A stretch of 64,000 nucleotides of DNA, from contig CAKPXP010000004.1 in the NCBI GenBank assembly GCA_934202005.1, positions 62,001-126,000 on the forward strand. The letters run 5' to 3'. Under the pieces are notes generated by a model, which saw nothing but the letters and a program-made list of their open reading frames with translations, was not told the origin of the DNA and searched no databases. Of this stretch, positions 1 through 8,675 are shown piece by piece. A program made the translations under genes and the position numbers. How positions within the stretch are numbered: position 1 is the first letter of the stretch; each line of letters starts with the position of its first letter. Origin of the DNA: an uncultured Selenomonas sp. GTDB taxonomy: Bacteria; Bacillota; Negativicutes; Selenomonadales; Selenomonadaceae.

Positions 1-2
1 CG

Positions 3-317
3 CTGCTCCGCGAGAAGCCCTCGAAGGATGAGGAGAAATCCCTGCGCGAGGTCAAGGACGTGGTGAAGATCGCGGCCGCGAAGGAAGCGGACGCCAAGAA
101 GGCCGAGGCGAAGGCTGCGCAGGAAAAGGCCGCGGTCAAGCAGACGAAAAAGGCGGATAAGACAGAAAAAGCGGCGGTGAAACAACCGGCTGCAGCGGCC
201 AAGACTGCCGCCGCGGACAAAACGGGTAAAACGGACAAAGCGGCGACGGCGGCACCACAGGCCAGTGAGAACACGCAGGCGGAGAGCAGCAGCGTGGCGG
301 CGGAGCTCGCGCGCTGA
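3..317 (+). CDS. C-terminal part of an Ala/Lys-rich protein (5' truncated by window edge)
   Basis: The reading frame is open to the left edge and ends with TGA at 315-317. The visible 104 residues are almost entirely Ala, Lys, Glu and Gln, with repeated AAVKQ and KADKT-type blocks, as in a low-complexity helical tail. No catalytic motif is visible. It precedes tamB, and in Negativicutes tamB often sits beside mla (phospholipid transport) or efflux genes. It could therefore be the tail of an MlaD- or TolC-like envelope protein, but the sequence does not show this. The gene is followed by a terminator-like hairpin. Confidence 0.6.
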   Translation: MLREKPSKDEEKSLREVKDVVKIAAAKEADAKKAEAKAAQEKAAVKQTKKADKTEKAAVKQPAAAAKTAAADKTGKTDKAATAAPQASENTQAESSSVAAELAR

Positions 318-371
318 GGCGCTGCCAAGCGACGTGAGCTGCCCGTGAAGCTGGCTTCCGAAAGGAACAGC

Positions 372-414
372 AAGCCGCCGGGACGTGCTGAGGCGTCGTT
401 TCCTGGCGGCTTTT
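372..414 (+). terminator. Possible intrinsic terminator between the first gene and tamB
   Basis: An 8-bp perfect stem (AAGCCGCC at 372-379, GGCGGCTT at 405-412) encloses a partly paired GC-rich loop and runs into TTTT. The U-tract is short, so it may only attenuate read-through into tamB. Confidence 0.4.
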
Positions 415-433
415 CTAAGAGGGGGATGTCACG

Positions 434-3400
434 ATGAAGCGGAAAACAGTATTGCGCGGCGTATGTGGCATCCTTTTTCTTTGCCTGCTCGCGGGCGCGG
501 GGCTTTGGTATTACGTTCAGACGAGCGTCTTCATGCAGACGGCGGGGGAGCAGGCGGGGCGTCTCGCTGCCTCGGCGCTCGGCACGGAGGTCACTGTGGG
601 TAGCGTTGAGATCTCTTCGCTCCATGAGCTCTCCCTTCATGATGTTGCCATCTATGACAAGCAGGCGGAATGCATCGCGAGCGCCGCGGAGGCGCGGGTG
701 CATTTCCGCCTGCTTGCTGTGCTGGAAAATCCCGCCGCGGCCGTCGATGAGGTGACGCTGCGCGGCGTGACGGCCCTGCTCGCACAGCGCGCGGACGGAT
801 CGTGGAACATCGAGGATATTGAGACGGGACGCACGGGGGAGAATGCGTTCCGCGGCGAGGTCGCCGTAGAGGATGCGCGCGTGACTGTGAGGCAGGGAGC
901 GCGCTCTCTCACGGTGGATGATGTCAAGGGCGAGGCGGACTTCGCTGCGTTCCCTGCGATCCGCGCCGAGCTGCAGGCCGCGCAAGACGGCGCGCGGGCC
1001 GAGGTCACGGCGACGCTCGACAGCGACCGGCAGATCGTGAATGTGAAGGCGCGCGATGTCGATCTCGCCTCGTATCTTTACCTTGTCCCCGACGGGCTCT
1101 TGCCGGACGGCGTCACGCTCGTGGGCGGCGAGGTGAAGCAGGCATCGGCGACGTTCTACCGCCATGCGGGGCAGCTCTCCATCATCGGCGACGGCGAGCT
1201 TGCAGCGGGCGCCGTCGATGTGCAGGGCAGGCAGCTGCGGGAAATCCAGGGCTTCACGCATTTCACGAACCGCTCGCTCGGCGGCGATGTTACGGCGGAG
1301 CTCAATGGGGAGCAGGCGCGTGTCTACGGGGAGGTGCGTTTCGATACGCCGTCTCCCGCGATGAGCCTCACGCTCGAGGTGCCGTCGGTCGATCCCGCGG
1401 CCGTGCTCGGCGCGGCGCTGCCCATCGCCTATGAGGGGCCGGTCGCCGTTAGCGCGCGCATCGGCGGCACATTCGCGCAGCCCACAGCCGACGGCGAGGT
1501 GCGCATCGCGCGCGGCGCGGCGGAGGGGATTCCCTTTCAAAATGCCGCGGCGCATCTGCGCCTCCTCGGTGGTGTGCTCTATCTGCAGGAGGCGCGCGGG
1601 CAGGCGTTCGGCGGCCAGTTCTCTGGCGAGGCGGAGCTTACACTCGCCGATATGGCCTTCACGGGGCATGCCAAGGTGGAGGGCGTCTCGCTCGCCGCGC
1701 TCTCTCCCTGCCTCAGGCCGTATCTTGGCGACGCGCAGATGCCAGACGTTACAGGAACGCTCGCGGCGGATGTGGGCTTTTCCGGCCAGGGGGCTGACAT
1801 GGCGCAGCTCGCCCTTGACGGCAGCGCCTCGGTCAGCCGCGGCGCCTACGGCAGCCTGCCCATCGACCGTCTCGGCGCCTCGTTCTCGTTGCGCGGGCGC
1901 GATCTCACGCTCGATTATCTGAGCGCGCGCCTGCCGAATGGCTCGAGCATCGGCCTTGAGGGAACGGTCACGGACGGCACGGCACTCTCGCTCGCCTTCT
2001 ACGGCGGCCATGTGGATTTCTCGCTGCTGCGCGACCTCGTGCCGCAGGCGGACATCATGGGCCTCGGTGATTTCAAGGGAACGGTGCAGGGAAGCCTCGG
2101 CGATCCGCAGGTCGATCTCTCCTTTTCCGCCATGCACGGCAAGGCCTTCCAGCAGCCGTTCGATACGCTCGCGCTCAAGGCGCACGGCAGCCTCGACGGC
2201 CTGACCATCGAGGACTTCCTCATGGAGAACGGCGGCAAGGAGACATGGCTCGTCACGGGCAGCATCGGTCTCGTCGGCGAGAAGCGCCTCGACCTGCGCG
2301 TCGACTCGATGGGTGCGCGCATGGAGGACATCGCGGCGCTCGTCGCGCCAGGCGAGCCGATCACGGGCAACGTGGACAATACAATCCATTTCACGGGGAC
2401 GCTCGACCATCCGGAGGCTGTCGGCTACATCCATTTTTATCGCGGCAGCTACCGCGGCGTGCTGCTATCCGGCATGGACGGCGACTATTTCATCAAGGAC
2501 GATGTGCTGCGCCTGCAGGTGTTCCATATCTATTCGCCGCTCGTCGACGCCGTGCTGAACGGCACGATCGGGCTGGATGGCAGCCTGGATCTCAAGGCGG
2601 AGGTTCGCGACATCGACATGAAGCGCATCGAACACAAGCTGCCCTATGAGGTCTCGGGGCACGGCACGTTCAACGGCTCGGTGACGGGCAGCATCCAGGA
2701 TCCCGTATTCGATGGGACGCTTGATGCCGAGAATCTCGTCTTCAATGCGGTTCCCATCGCGCGCGCCTACGGTCATGCGCGCTACGCGGATCATGTCGTG
2801 AAGCTTGACCGTTTCGGCTTCCTGCAAGGGGATGGCAGCTACGACCTCGACCTCTCGTTCGACACGCAGAGCCGCGCGCTCGCAGGCAATGTCATCGTGG
2901 AGAACGCCGATGTAGAGAGTCTTGCAGCGCTCCTCAACAAGAAGAACGATGTCCTGCGCGGCGCGCTCAATGCCTCGGCGGTGCTGGAGGGCACGGCGGA
3001 CAATCCGCAGGTCGATTTCGAGGGTACGATGGCCAAGGGGGAGATTGCTGGCTATGAGGTGCATGACCTCGCGCTGAAACTCAAGCTCGCGGATCGCGTG
3101 CTCGCCATCGAGGAGTGCCGGGGGGCGCAGGGAGCGTCCGGCGTCTTTACGGCGGACGGCACGGTATCCCTGGATGGGCCGATTGCCGCGCGCGTGCGGG
3201 GCAGCAACATACCGCTCGGCATGTTCACGAAAGCGGCAGGCATACGGGCAGATGTGCTCGGCACGGCAAACGTCGATGTGACGCTCGGCGATACGCTCGC
3301 GAGCCCATCTGCGCGCATGACCGTGCAGGCGGAAAACGGCGGTATCCAGGGCTCGACGTTTGACAATCTCACAGCGCGGCTGCGTCTCTCGCACGGCATC

Positions 3401-4807
3401 TTGAATGTCGACGAGATGCAAGTGGCCAAGACCGTCGGCAAGCAGGCGCCGCATACCTACCGTGCGAGCGCGAGCGGCGTCGTGCCGCTGCGGGCGCTCA
3501 CGGCGGGAGCGGATGACGCGCTCGCGGACTACGAGCAGATCCGCCTCAACGTCTCTCTCGACGATGCCGATCTCTCTCTGCTGCCCGTGCTCTCTTCCCA
3601 GGTGGACTGGGCGATGGGCGCGACGAAGGGCAGCGTGCTCGTGACGGGCACGGCGGCGCAGCCGCTCTTTTCTGGCTCGCTTTCGCTCGCGGACGGCGCG
3701 ATGAAGCTGAAACCACTGGAAAAACCGATAGAGCAAATGAAAGGAACCTTTACTTTTCATGGAAATGTCATGACAATGTCTGATTTTTCTGGTAAGATGG
3801 GGAATGGCTCTTATCAGGGGGCCGGCAAGGTCACGCTGGCGGGACTCACGCCGAAGGATTACGAGGCGAGCCTTTCCCTCGATCATCTCGATGTGGCATC
3901 TGATTTTTATCGCGGGCCGCTCACGGGCTCGCTCCAGCTCACGGAGGGTGAGCTTTTCGGGAGGAAGCTGCCGAAGCTGTCTGGTCGGCTGGATTTCGAC
4001 AAGTGCGAGGTCTCTGTGCCGATGCTGCCGGATGCGGAGGGAGAACTGCCCGAGGCGCTGCTCGATTTCGACGTGCATGCGGGCGACAGCGTCCATTTCT
4101 ACAGCGCGGCGCTCTATGATTTCTACCTCACAGGTGACGCGCATTTTGGCGGCACGACGCGCCACCCGCAGGCGAGCGGCCAGTTCCGCGTGAAGCGCGG
4201 CGGCACGGTGAGCTACATCAAGAACGTCTTCAAGATCCGTGAGGGACTGGCGACGTTTGACCAGGTGGATACGTTCCTGCCGAGCATCCATTTCCGTGCC
4301 GATACGAAGCTCGGTACGACGAAGATCACGCTCGGCCTCGATGGGACGCTCGACAACCACATGAAAGTGCTGCTGACCTCCTCGCCGGAGTTCAGCGAGA
4401 CGGAGATCCTGCGTATGCTCACGTTGCGCAACGCCTACCAGCATGGCGGCATGGACATCGGCATGGCGGATGTCTTTACCATCGGCCTCTCGATGAGCGT
4501 GGTCGCCGACATCGAGGAGCAGATGCGCAGTCTGCTCTGGCTCGATACGTTCCGCATCTCACGCGGCAGCGGCTCGGCGCTCGAGCAGCAGCAGCACGGC
4601 GAGAGCGGCAAGGACGATGATGATGTCTACAATGTCGAGATGGGCAAGCGCATCTCCAACCGTATGCAGGTTCATTATGTGCGCGGCGTTGGCAGTGATA
4701 CGCAGCGCTATGGCATGCAGTATGATGTCAATGATTTCATGGGGCTCACGCTGGATCGCGAGAGCGGCCGCTATATTTTCGGCGTGGAGGCCAGGTATCG
4801 GTTCTGA
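434..4807 (+). CDS. tamB: TamB-like translocation/assembly module protein
   Basis: This 1457-residue protein has a single N-terminal signal-anchor (about residues 7-28) followed by a very long repetitive beta-rich region of AsmA/TamB type. The C-terminal DUF490 (TamB) domain covers roughly residues 1150-1457 and ends in an aromatic residue after a YIFGVEARYRF tail. E. coli TamB is about 1260 residues, so this is a normal to slightly long member. Family knowledge: TamB spans the periplasm as a lipid-conducting beta-taco groove and supports outer-membrane lipid transport and protein assembly. The ATG follows a purine-rich AGAGGGGGA. The gene heads an outer-membrane cluster and is 15 nt upstream of a sigma-factor gene. 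Diderm Firmicutes usually carry tamB near bamA without tamA, as seen here. Confidence 0.93.
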   Translation: MKRKTVLRGVCGILFLCLLAGAGLWYYVQTSVFMQTAGEQAGRLAASALGTEVTVGSVEISSLHELSLHDVAIYDKQAECIASAAEARVHFRLLAVLENPAAAVDEVTLRGVTALLAQRADGSWNIEDIETGRTGENAFRGEVAVEDARVTVRQGARSLTVDDVKGEADFAAFPAIRAELQAAQDGARAEVTATLDSDRQIVNVKARDVDLASYLYLVPDGLLPDGVTLVGGEVKQASATFYRHAGQLSIIGDGELAAGAVDVQGRQLREIQGFTHFTNRSLGGDVTAELNGEQARVYGEVRFDTPSPAMSLTLEVPSVDPAAVLGAALPIAYEGPVAVSARIGGTFAQPTADGEVRIARGAAEGIPFQNAAAHLRLLGGVLYLQEARGQAFGGQFSGEAELTLADMAFTGHAKVEGVSLAALSPCLRPYLGDAQMPDVTGTLAADVGFSGQGADMAQLALDGSASVSRGAYGSLPIDRLGASFSLRGRDLTLDYLSARLPNGSSIGLEGTVTDGTALSLAFYGGHVDFSLLRDLVPQADIMGLGDFKGTVQGSLGDPQVDLSFSAMHGKAFQQPFDTLALKAHGSLDGLTIEDFLMENGGKETWLVTGSIGLVGEKRLDLRVDSMGARMEDIAALVAPGEPITGNVDNTIHFTGTLDHPEAVGYIHFYRGSYRGVLLSGMDGDYFIKDDVLRLQVFHIYSPLVDAVLNGTIGLDGSLDLKAEVRDIDMKRIEHKLPYEVSGHGTFNGSVTGSIQDPVFDGTLDAENLVFNAVPIARAYGHARYADHVVKLDRFGFLQGDGSYDLDLSFDTQSRALAGNVIVENADVESLAALLNKKNDVLRGALNASAVLEGTADNPQVDFEGTMAKGEIAGYEVHDLALKLKLADRVLAIEECRGAQGASGVFTADGTVSLDGPIAARVRGSNIPLGMFTKAAGIRADVLGTANVDVTLGDTLASPSARMTVQAENGGIQGSTFDNLTARLRLSHGILNVDEMQVAKTVGKQAPHTYRASASGVVPLRALTAGADDALADYEQIRLNVSLDDADLSLLPVLSSQVDWAMGATKGSVLVTGTAAQPLFSGSLSLADGAMKLKPLEKPIEQMKGTFTFHGNVMTMSDFSGKMGNGSYQGAGKVTLAGLTPKDYEASLSLDHLDVASDFYRGPLTGSLQLTEGELFGRKLPKLSGRLDFDKCEVSVPMLPDAEGELPEALLDFDVHAGDSVHFYSAALYDFYLTGDAHFGGTTRHPQASGQFRVKRGGTVSYIKNVFKIREGLATFDQVDTFLPSIHFRADTKLGTTKITLGLDGTLDNHMKVLLTSSPEFSETEILRMLTLRNAYQHGGMDIGMADVFTIGLSMSVVADIEEQMRSLLWLDTFRISRGSGSALEQQQHGESGKDDDDVYNVEMGKRISNRMQVHYVRGVGSDTQRYGMQYDVNDFMGLTLDRESGRYIFGVEARYRF

Positions 4808-4822
4808 GAAAGGAGGTGCGCC

Positions 4823-5464
4823 ATGCGTCTCGATGATTATCTGGAGGAGCTCCATCAGATCTCCGTGCTCTCACAGGAGGAGGAAGCAGCGCTTTGGCGC
4901 GCCTTCAAGGAGCGGGGGGACTTGCAGGCGCGGCGGCGGCTCATTGAGTCGTATCAGCCGCTCGTCTTCAAGCAGGCGCTCCCGTATCGCGGTTACGATG
5001 GGATCATGGATATCATCCAGGAGGGAACCGTCGGCCTCATTGAGGCGGCGGAGCGGTATGAGCCGACGCGCGGCGTAGCGTTCAGTCTCTTTGCCGTGCA
5101 TCGCATCCGCGGCAGGATGCGCGACTTCCTGCGGCGGGAGCATGAGGCGGATATCGCCTGCATGGACGGCGGAGCCGCGGAAGATCGTACGGGCGCATCG
5201 CTCAAGGAGGCGCTCGCGGATGCCGCGGCACTCTCCGTCCCGGAGCAAGCGGAGTCGCATGAGCTCGCGACCCGCCTGCACGCGGCGATGGATCGCCTGC
5301 CGGACAAGGAGCGGGCCGTGCTCACAGGCGTATATCTCGAGAGTCAGCCGGTCGATGCCGTGGCGGAGGCGCTCGCCGTGAGCAAATCTCATATCTACCG
5401 GCTGCAGAAGAGCGGCATTCGCCGTGTGCGCGGCATGCTCTCCCGCTTTATGCAGCATTGGTGA
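4823..5464 (+). CDS. Sigma-70 family RNA polymerase sigma factor
   Basis: The 213-residue protein has a region-2 core at about residues 35-95 (LIESYQPLVFKQAL, then DIIQEGTVGLIEAAERYEP, which is the core-binding and -10 recognition helix). A region-4 helix-turn-helix lies at about 155-205 (LPDKERAVLTGVYLE ... VAEALAVSKSHIYRLQKSG). Region 1.1 is absent and region 3 is short, so it is an alternative sigma factor rather than RpoD. A strong AAAGGAGGTG lies upstream of the ATG, and the gene starts 15 nt after tamB, so the two are probably co-transcribed. A strong terminator follows at 5531. Its regulon cannot be read from the sequence; its location suggests envelope genes. It resembles sporulation/flagellar-type sigma factors only at the fold level. 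Confidence 0.85.
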   Translation: MRLDDYLEELHQISVLSQEEEAALWRAFKERGDLQARRRLIESYQPLVFKQALPYRGYDGIMDIIQEGTVGLIEAAERYEPTRGVAFSLFAVHRIRGRMRDFLRREHEADIACMDGGAAEDRTGASLKEALADAAALSVPEQAESHELATRLHAAMDRLPDKERAVLTGVYLESQPVDAVAEALAVSKSHIYRLQKSGIRRVRGMLSRFMQHW

Positions 5465-5530
5465 GTGAGCGCCGCGCTGAAAAGCGGCGAAAAATGGTAT
5501 ATATTGCATGAAATTGCATGATGCTTGCTG

Positions 5531-5556
5531 AAAAACCGCGAAAACCGCGGTTTTTT
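5531..5556 (+). terminator. Intrinsic terminator after the sigma-factor gene
   Basis: A 10-bp stem (AAAAACCGCG with CGCGGTTTTT) has an AAAAC loop and ends in six T. It should end the tamB-sigma transcript. Confidence 0.85.
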
Positions 5557-5563
5557 CGTTTAT

Positions 5564-5674
5564 ATGCGCCGCCCAAATGAAGCCGCGCGAGAGGAGTATA
5601 TCATCAGGCGTGAGATGCGCGAGGCGAACCGCTTGGCGGAGCTTCCTGCGCAGCGAGAAAGGAGGAGGCCGTGA
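5564..5674 (+). CDS. Possible 36-residue small protein overlapping the next gene
   Basis: An ATG at 5564 opens a 36-codon frame. The product is very Arg/Glu rich and includes EEYIIRREMREANRLAELPA, a likely charged helix. Its TGA at 5672-5674 overlaps the GTG start of the next gene (GTGA), an arrangement typical of translational coupling. No convincing ribosome-binding site precedes the ATG, and it lies just after a terminator. The frame could instead be a remnant or chance; an internal ATG at 5615 is an alternative start. Confidence 0.3.
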   Translation: MRRPNEAAREEYIIRREMREANRLAELPAQRERRRP

Positions 5675-6225
5675 GAGAGGATCGGAAACAGCAGGCGCAG
5701 CGTATCCGCGCGGCGCGCGACTGGCTCGATGAGGCCGGGGATTCCCTGGAGCGGGGCGCTGACCTCAAGGGAGACCTCAAGGTCATGCTCGCCGAGGCGG
5801 AACTCGCGCGGGCAAAGGAGACGGAGCGCCCGCCGCTCTGGCGCCGCTGCGGGCGGCGCGTGTTGCCGCTCGCGACAGCGCTCGCCGTGCTGTCGCTTGG
5901 CTTGTTCCTTCAGCCAGCGGCCGCGCCGCCGGAGGATCAGGCGCTCACGGTAGCGCCGCCAGCGCCGGCCGCGGTATCAAAGACACAGGCGGCGGAGTCA
6001 GCAGCACCTGCCGCTTTGGAGGAGATGCCGGAACAGGCGGCGGACACGCAGGCGACGGGCGAGCCGACGCGGGCGGCGGGGACAAAGGCGCACACGCCGG
6101 AGCCGCAGGCATCACCGCCGGCGACAGTGCCTGCGCCGCCGCGGGCAATCCTGCCTGACCGTCCGCCGTCGCCTGAAAAGCAAAAGCTCATGCAGTCGGC
6201 GGGAAAAGCCTTGCGGGCTTCCTGA
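5671..6225 (+). CDS. Single-pass membrane protein with Pro/Ala-rich periplasmic tail, unknown function
   Basis: The GTG start at 5671 is preceded by AAAGGAGGA at good spacing. The 184-residue product has a charged cytoplasmic N-terminus (about 1-60), one hydrophobic segment at about 66-84 (VLPLATALAVLSLGLFL) and an extended Pro/Ala/Thr-rich region to the end. The topology (small cytosolic domain, one membrane pass, periplasmic tail) resembles anti-sigma or FecR-type proteins, and a sigma gene lies just upstream. However, a strong terminator separates the two and no anti-sigma fold is recognisable. A promoter for bamA overlaps its last codons. Confidence 0.7.
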   Translation: MREDRKQQAQRIRAARDWLDEAGDSLERGADLKGDLKVMLAEAELARAKETERPPLWRRCGRRVLPLATALAVLSLGLFLQPAAAPPEDQALTVAPPAPAAVSKTQAAESAAPAALEEMPEQAADTQATGEPTRAAGTKAHTPEPQASPPATVPAPPRAILPDRPPSPEKQKLMQSAGKALRAS

Positions 6226-6239
6226 GAAACCGATATAAT
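6211..6239 (+). promoter_or_regulatory. Sigma-70-type promoter upstream of bamA
   Basis: TTGCGG at 6211-6216 and TATAAT at 6234-6239 are separated by exactly 17 nt. The -35 lies inside the last codons of the preceding gene. The resulting bamA leader is about 230 nt and contains a dispersed repeat. Confidence 0.7.
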
Positions 6240-6303
6240 GAAGAGACTGCCTGAGATAGCAGAGACAGCCTATGGCAGACGTCTCGTTACTGCATGTAGT
6301 TTA

Positions 6304-6420
6304 CTTGGTAAATCCCCAAGAACGCAAGCCGCACGCGCAGCGCGATTGGCTGGATTTACTGTAAGGGCGATGTACAATGTCCACGAAGTGGACGTTTGTG
6401 CATGTAGTTTGCTATATCGG
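6304..6420 (+). repeat. Dispersed intergenic repeat, copy A (in the bamA leader)
   Basis: About 110 bp are clearly homologous to 42194-42306. Both contain AAATCCCCA(A/G)GAACGCAAGC, then a CGCAGCGCG block and GGACGTTTGTGC. In copy A a perfect 15-nt hairpin GTCCACGAAGTGGAC lies at 6379-6393. The motif TGCATGTAGTTT occurs just before the unit (about 6291) and again at its end (about 6399), as if a repeat unit boundary is present twice. No protein is convincingly encoded. Confidence 0.75.
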
Positions 6421-6473
6421 CAGTGCTATGGGAATAGAACAAGATGCCACACCATCTATGGGAGGTTTGACCT

Positions 6474-8549
6474 TTGACGAAAAAGAACTATCGAAAACTG
6501 GCGTGCGCTGTTGCGCTTGCGACGAGCTTTGCATCTCTGCCTGGCGTATCGTCGGCGGAAGAGGGAAATGAGCCGGAGACGGCCGTCACGGCGCAGGCCG
6601 GTGAGGCTGCCGCGCAGCAGAGTCCAGAGACTGTGACGGCGCAGGACGCCGAGAACGTCGCGTCGCAAAATGCTGAGGCTGCACCGCAGGGGGGCGCGGC
6701 GCAAGACGCTGAGGCGGCAGCGCGGCAGAGTGACGAGGCCGCGCAGGATGCCGCAGCGCTACAGGATGCGTCAGAGGCGACGCTGCAGCAGGCGGCTGGC
6801 GATGAGGCCGGGAAAGTGGCAGCGGACGCCGGCAATGACCGCATCCGCGACTGGGCGAAGCTCCGTCCGACCGAGGAGGCCATCGAGGCTTACAAGAAGA
6901 AATACGAGGGTAAGACGATCGTTGACATCGAGCTTGACGGCGCGACGGATGCGACGCGCGCGACAGCGGAGAAGGCGGGCAAGCTCCATGCGGGAGACAA
7001 GTATACCGCGGCGGGCCTCGATGAGGATATGGCGGCCCTGCTGGATACGGGCTATTACTATGATCTCTTCCCGTCCTTCGAGGAGGTGCCGGAGGGCGTC
7101 GTGCTCACCTATCATCTGCTCGAAAATCCCGTACTCAAGAGCCTGAAGATCACGGGCAATACGGTGGAAAAGACGGAGGATCTCCTCGCGCTCGTGCCGC
7201 TTAGGACAGGCGAGCTCTTGAACAGCGTCGAACTGCGGCGTGACGTGCAGAGAATCCAGGAACGCTACCGCGCTGATGGCTACATTCTCGCGAAGATCAC
7301 CGACCTCAACATCGACAAGGCGGGCAACCTGACCATCAAGATCAACGAAGGCACTATCGAGGGGGTCAAGGTCAAGGGCAACAAGAAGACGAAGGACTAT
7401 GTCATCCTGCGCGAGATGCGCCAGAAGGTCGGTGAGCCGTTCAACGCGAAGAAGACGCAGCGCAGCTGGCAGCGCGTGAACAACCTCGGCTTTTTCGAGG
7501 AGGTCAACCCGAAGATCGTGCCGGGTGTCAATCTGAACGCCGTGGTCGTCGAGTGGGATGTCAAGGAAAAGCGTACGGGCACGTTCAGCGTCGGCGCTGG
7601 CTACTCGAGCCAGGACGGCGTCATCGGCATGCTTTCTGTCGGCGACACGAACTTCCGCGGTACGGGCGACGCCGTGAGCATCACCTACGAGGTGAGCGGC
7701 GACGATACGGATGCCCATGGCTACAGCGTCTCCTACCGTCATCCGTGGATCGACCAGAAGCAGACGGTCGGCACGATCCGCGTCTACAACCGTACGTATG
7801 AGTACGACGATTACAATGATGACGACGACTATATCGAGTCGTACATGCGCAAGTACTCAGGCGGCGAGATCACGCTCGGCCGACCGGTCAGCGAGTATTC
7901 GACAAACTACATCACGCTGCGCAACCGCAAGGATAAGTATTGCAGTCTGACGGGCATCGGCAACGAGGAGCATGGGGCGTATGACTCGGCGCAGCATAAG
8001 GCTTGGGTCGATTATAACTTCGGCCTCACGCGCAGCCTGACGCTCTCGCATGTGACGGATACGCGCGACAACATTTATTTCCCGACCACGGGCGGCCGCG
8101 TGAGCCTCACGGGCGAGATCGGCGGCTTCGGCGGTGACTTCAGCTACCGCAAGGCGGACGTCGAGGATCAGCGTTACTTCAAGGCGGGACATGCGCAGGT
8201 CTGGGCGCTGCGCGGCCAGTACGGCTGGGGCAGCGGCCATCTCTCCGAGTTCTCGCGTTACAAGGTCGGCGGTCAGGACAGCCTGCGCGGCTACCGCGAC
8301 GACCAGTTCCGCGGCGAGCGCATGTTCCTCGCGACGCTCGAGTATCGTTTCCCCATCGTGAGCAAGGTGCAGGGCGCGCTCTTTACGGACTGGGGCAGCG
8401 CCTGGGACGACGGGCTCTGGCCCGACGAGGTCAAGGGCAGCGTCGGCATCGGCATGTCGCTCACGACGCCGATGGGGCCCATCCGCCTCGACTACGGCCG
8501 CGGCTCTGACGGCGGCCGCATCCACTTCAGCGTTGGCGGCACGTTCTGA
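6474..8549 (+). CDS. bamA: BamA/Omp85-family outer-membrane protein assembly factor
   Basis: The 691-residue protein starts at TTG 6474 with GGGAGGT upstream. Residues 1-25 form a signal peptide. Residues about 28-120 are an Ala/Gln/Glu low-complexity linker. Three POTRA-like repeats follow (about 140-365). The C-terminal Omp85 surface-antigen barrel covers about 370-691, with the conserved GGQDSLRGYRDDQF lid-loop motif (VRGF/Y type) and the terminal signature FSVGGTF. BamA catalyses insertion of beta-barrel proteins in the outer membrane. E. coli BamA has five POTRA domains; three is compatible with the reduced forms of diderm Firmicutes. Neighbours are an OMP-like protein and Skp/OmpH chaperones, a functionally coherent set. 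Confidence 0.95.
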   Translation: MTKKNYRKLACAVALATSFASLPGVSSAEEGNEPETAVTAQAGEAAAQQSPETVTAQDAENVASQNAEAAPQGGAAQDAEAAARQSDEAAQDAAALQDASEATLQQAAGDEAGKVAADAGNDRIRDWAKLRPTEEAIEAYKKKYEGKTIVDIELDGATDATRATAEKAGKLHAGDKYTAAGLDEDMAALLDTGYYYDLFPSFEEVPEGVVLTYHLLENPVLKSLKITGNTVEKTEDLLALVPLRTGELLNSVELRRDVQRIQERYRADGYILAKITDLNIDKAGNLTIKINEGTIEGVKVKGNKKTKDYVILREMRQKVGEPFNAKKTQRSWQRVNNLGFFEEVNPKIVPGVNLNAVVVEWDVKEKRTGTFSVGAGYSSQDGVIGMLSVGDTNFRGTGDAVSITYEVSGDDTDAHGYSVSYRHPWIDQKQTVGTIRVYNRTYEYDDYNDDDDYIESYMRKYSGGEITLGRPVSEYSTNYITLRNRKDKYCSLTGIGNEEHGAYDSAQHKAWVDYNFGLTRSLTLSHVTDTRDNIYFPTTGGRVSLTGEIGGFGGDFSYRKADVEDQRYFKAGHAQVWALRGQYGWGSGHLSEFSRYKVGGQDSLRGYRDDQFRGERMFLATLEYRFPIVSKVQGALFTDWGSAWDDGLWPDEVKGSVGIGMSLTTPMGPIRLDYGRGSDGGRIHFSVGGTF

Positions 8550-8607
8550 TCATTTCCATGGCAGCCGCGCGGCCCGGCGCACAGGGATGTATGTATGCCT
8601 GGGCAGG

Positions 8608-8636
8608 GACGCGCAGGCGGCTGTTTGCCGCGCGTC
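8608..8636. repeat. Stable hairpin in the gap after bamA
   Basis: GACGCGC at 8608-8614 pairs with GCGCGTC at 8630-8636, with further GGC/GCC pairing inside. No T-run follows, so it is not a clear terminator; it may stabilise the upstream mRNA 3' end. Confidence 0.35.
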
Positions 8637-8675
8637 CGTGCAGAGTCGTCCGACCGGCGGGAAGGGGAGAGGCGT

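Noticed and set aside
2465..4444. 659-codon open frame on the minus strand inside tamB
   Set aside because: It is antisense to a well-supported gene, has Arg/His/Leu-rich composition typical of shadow frames in GC-rich DNA, and lacks an RBS or recognisable domain.
6238..6477. 79-codon frame in the bamA leader
   Set aside because: It is repeat-derived; the similar peptide stretch at 42 kb is explained by DNA-level homology of the intergenic repeat, and there is no RBS.
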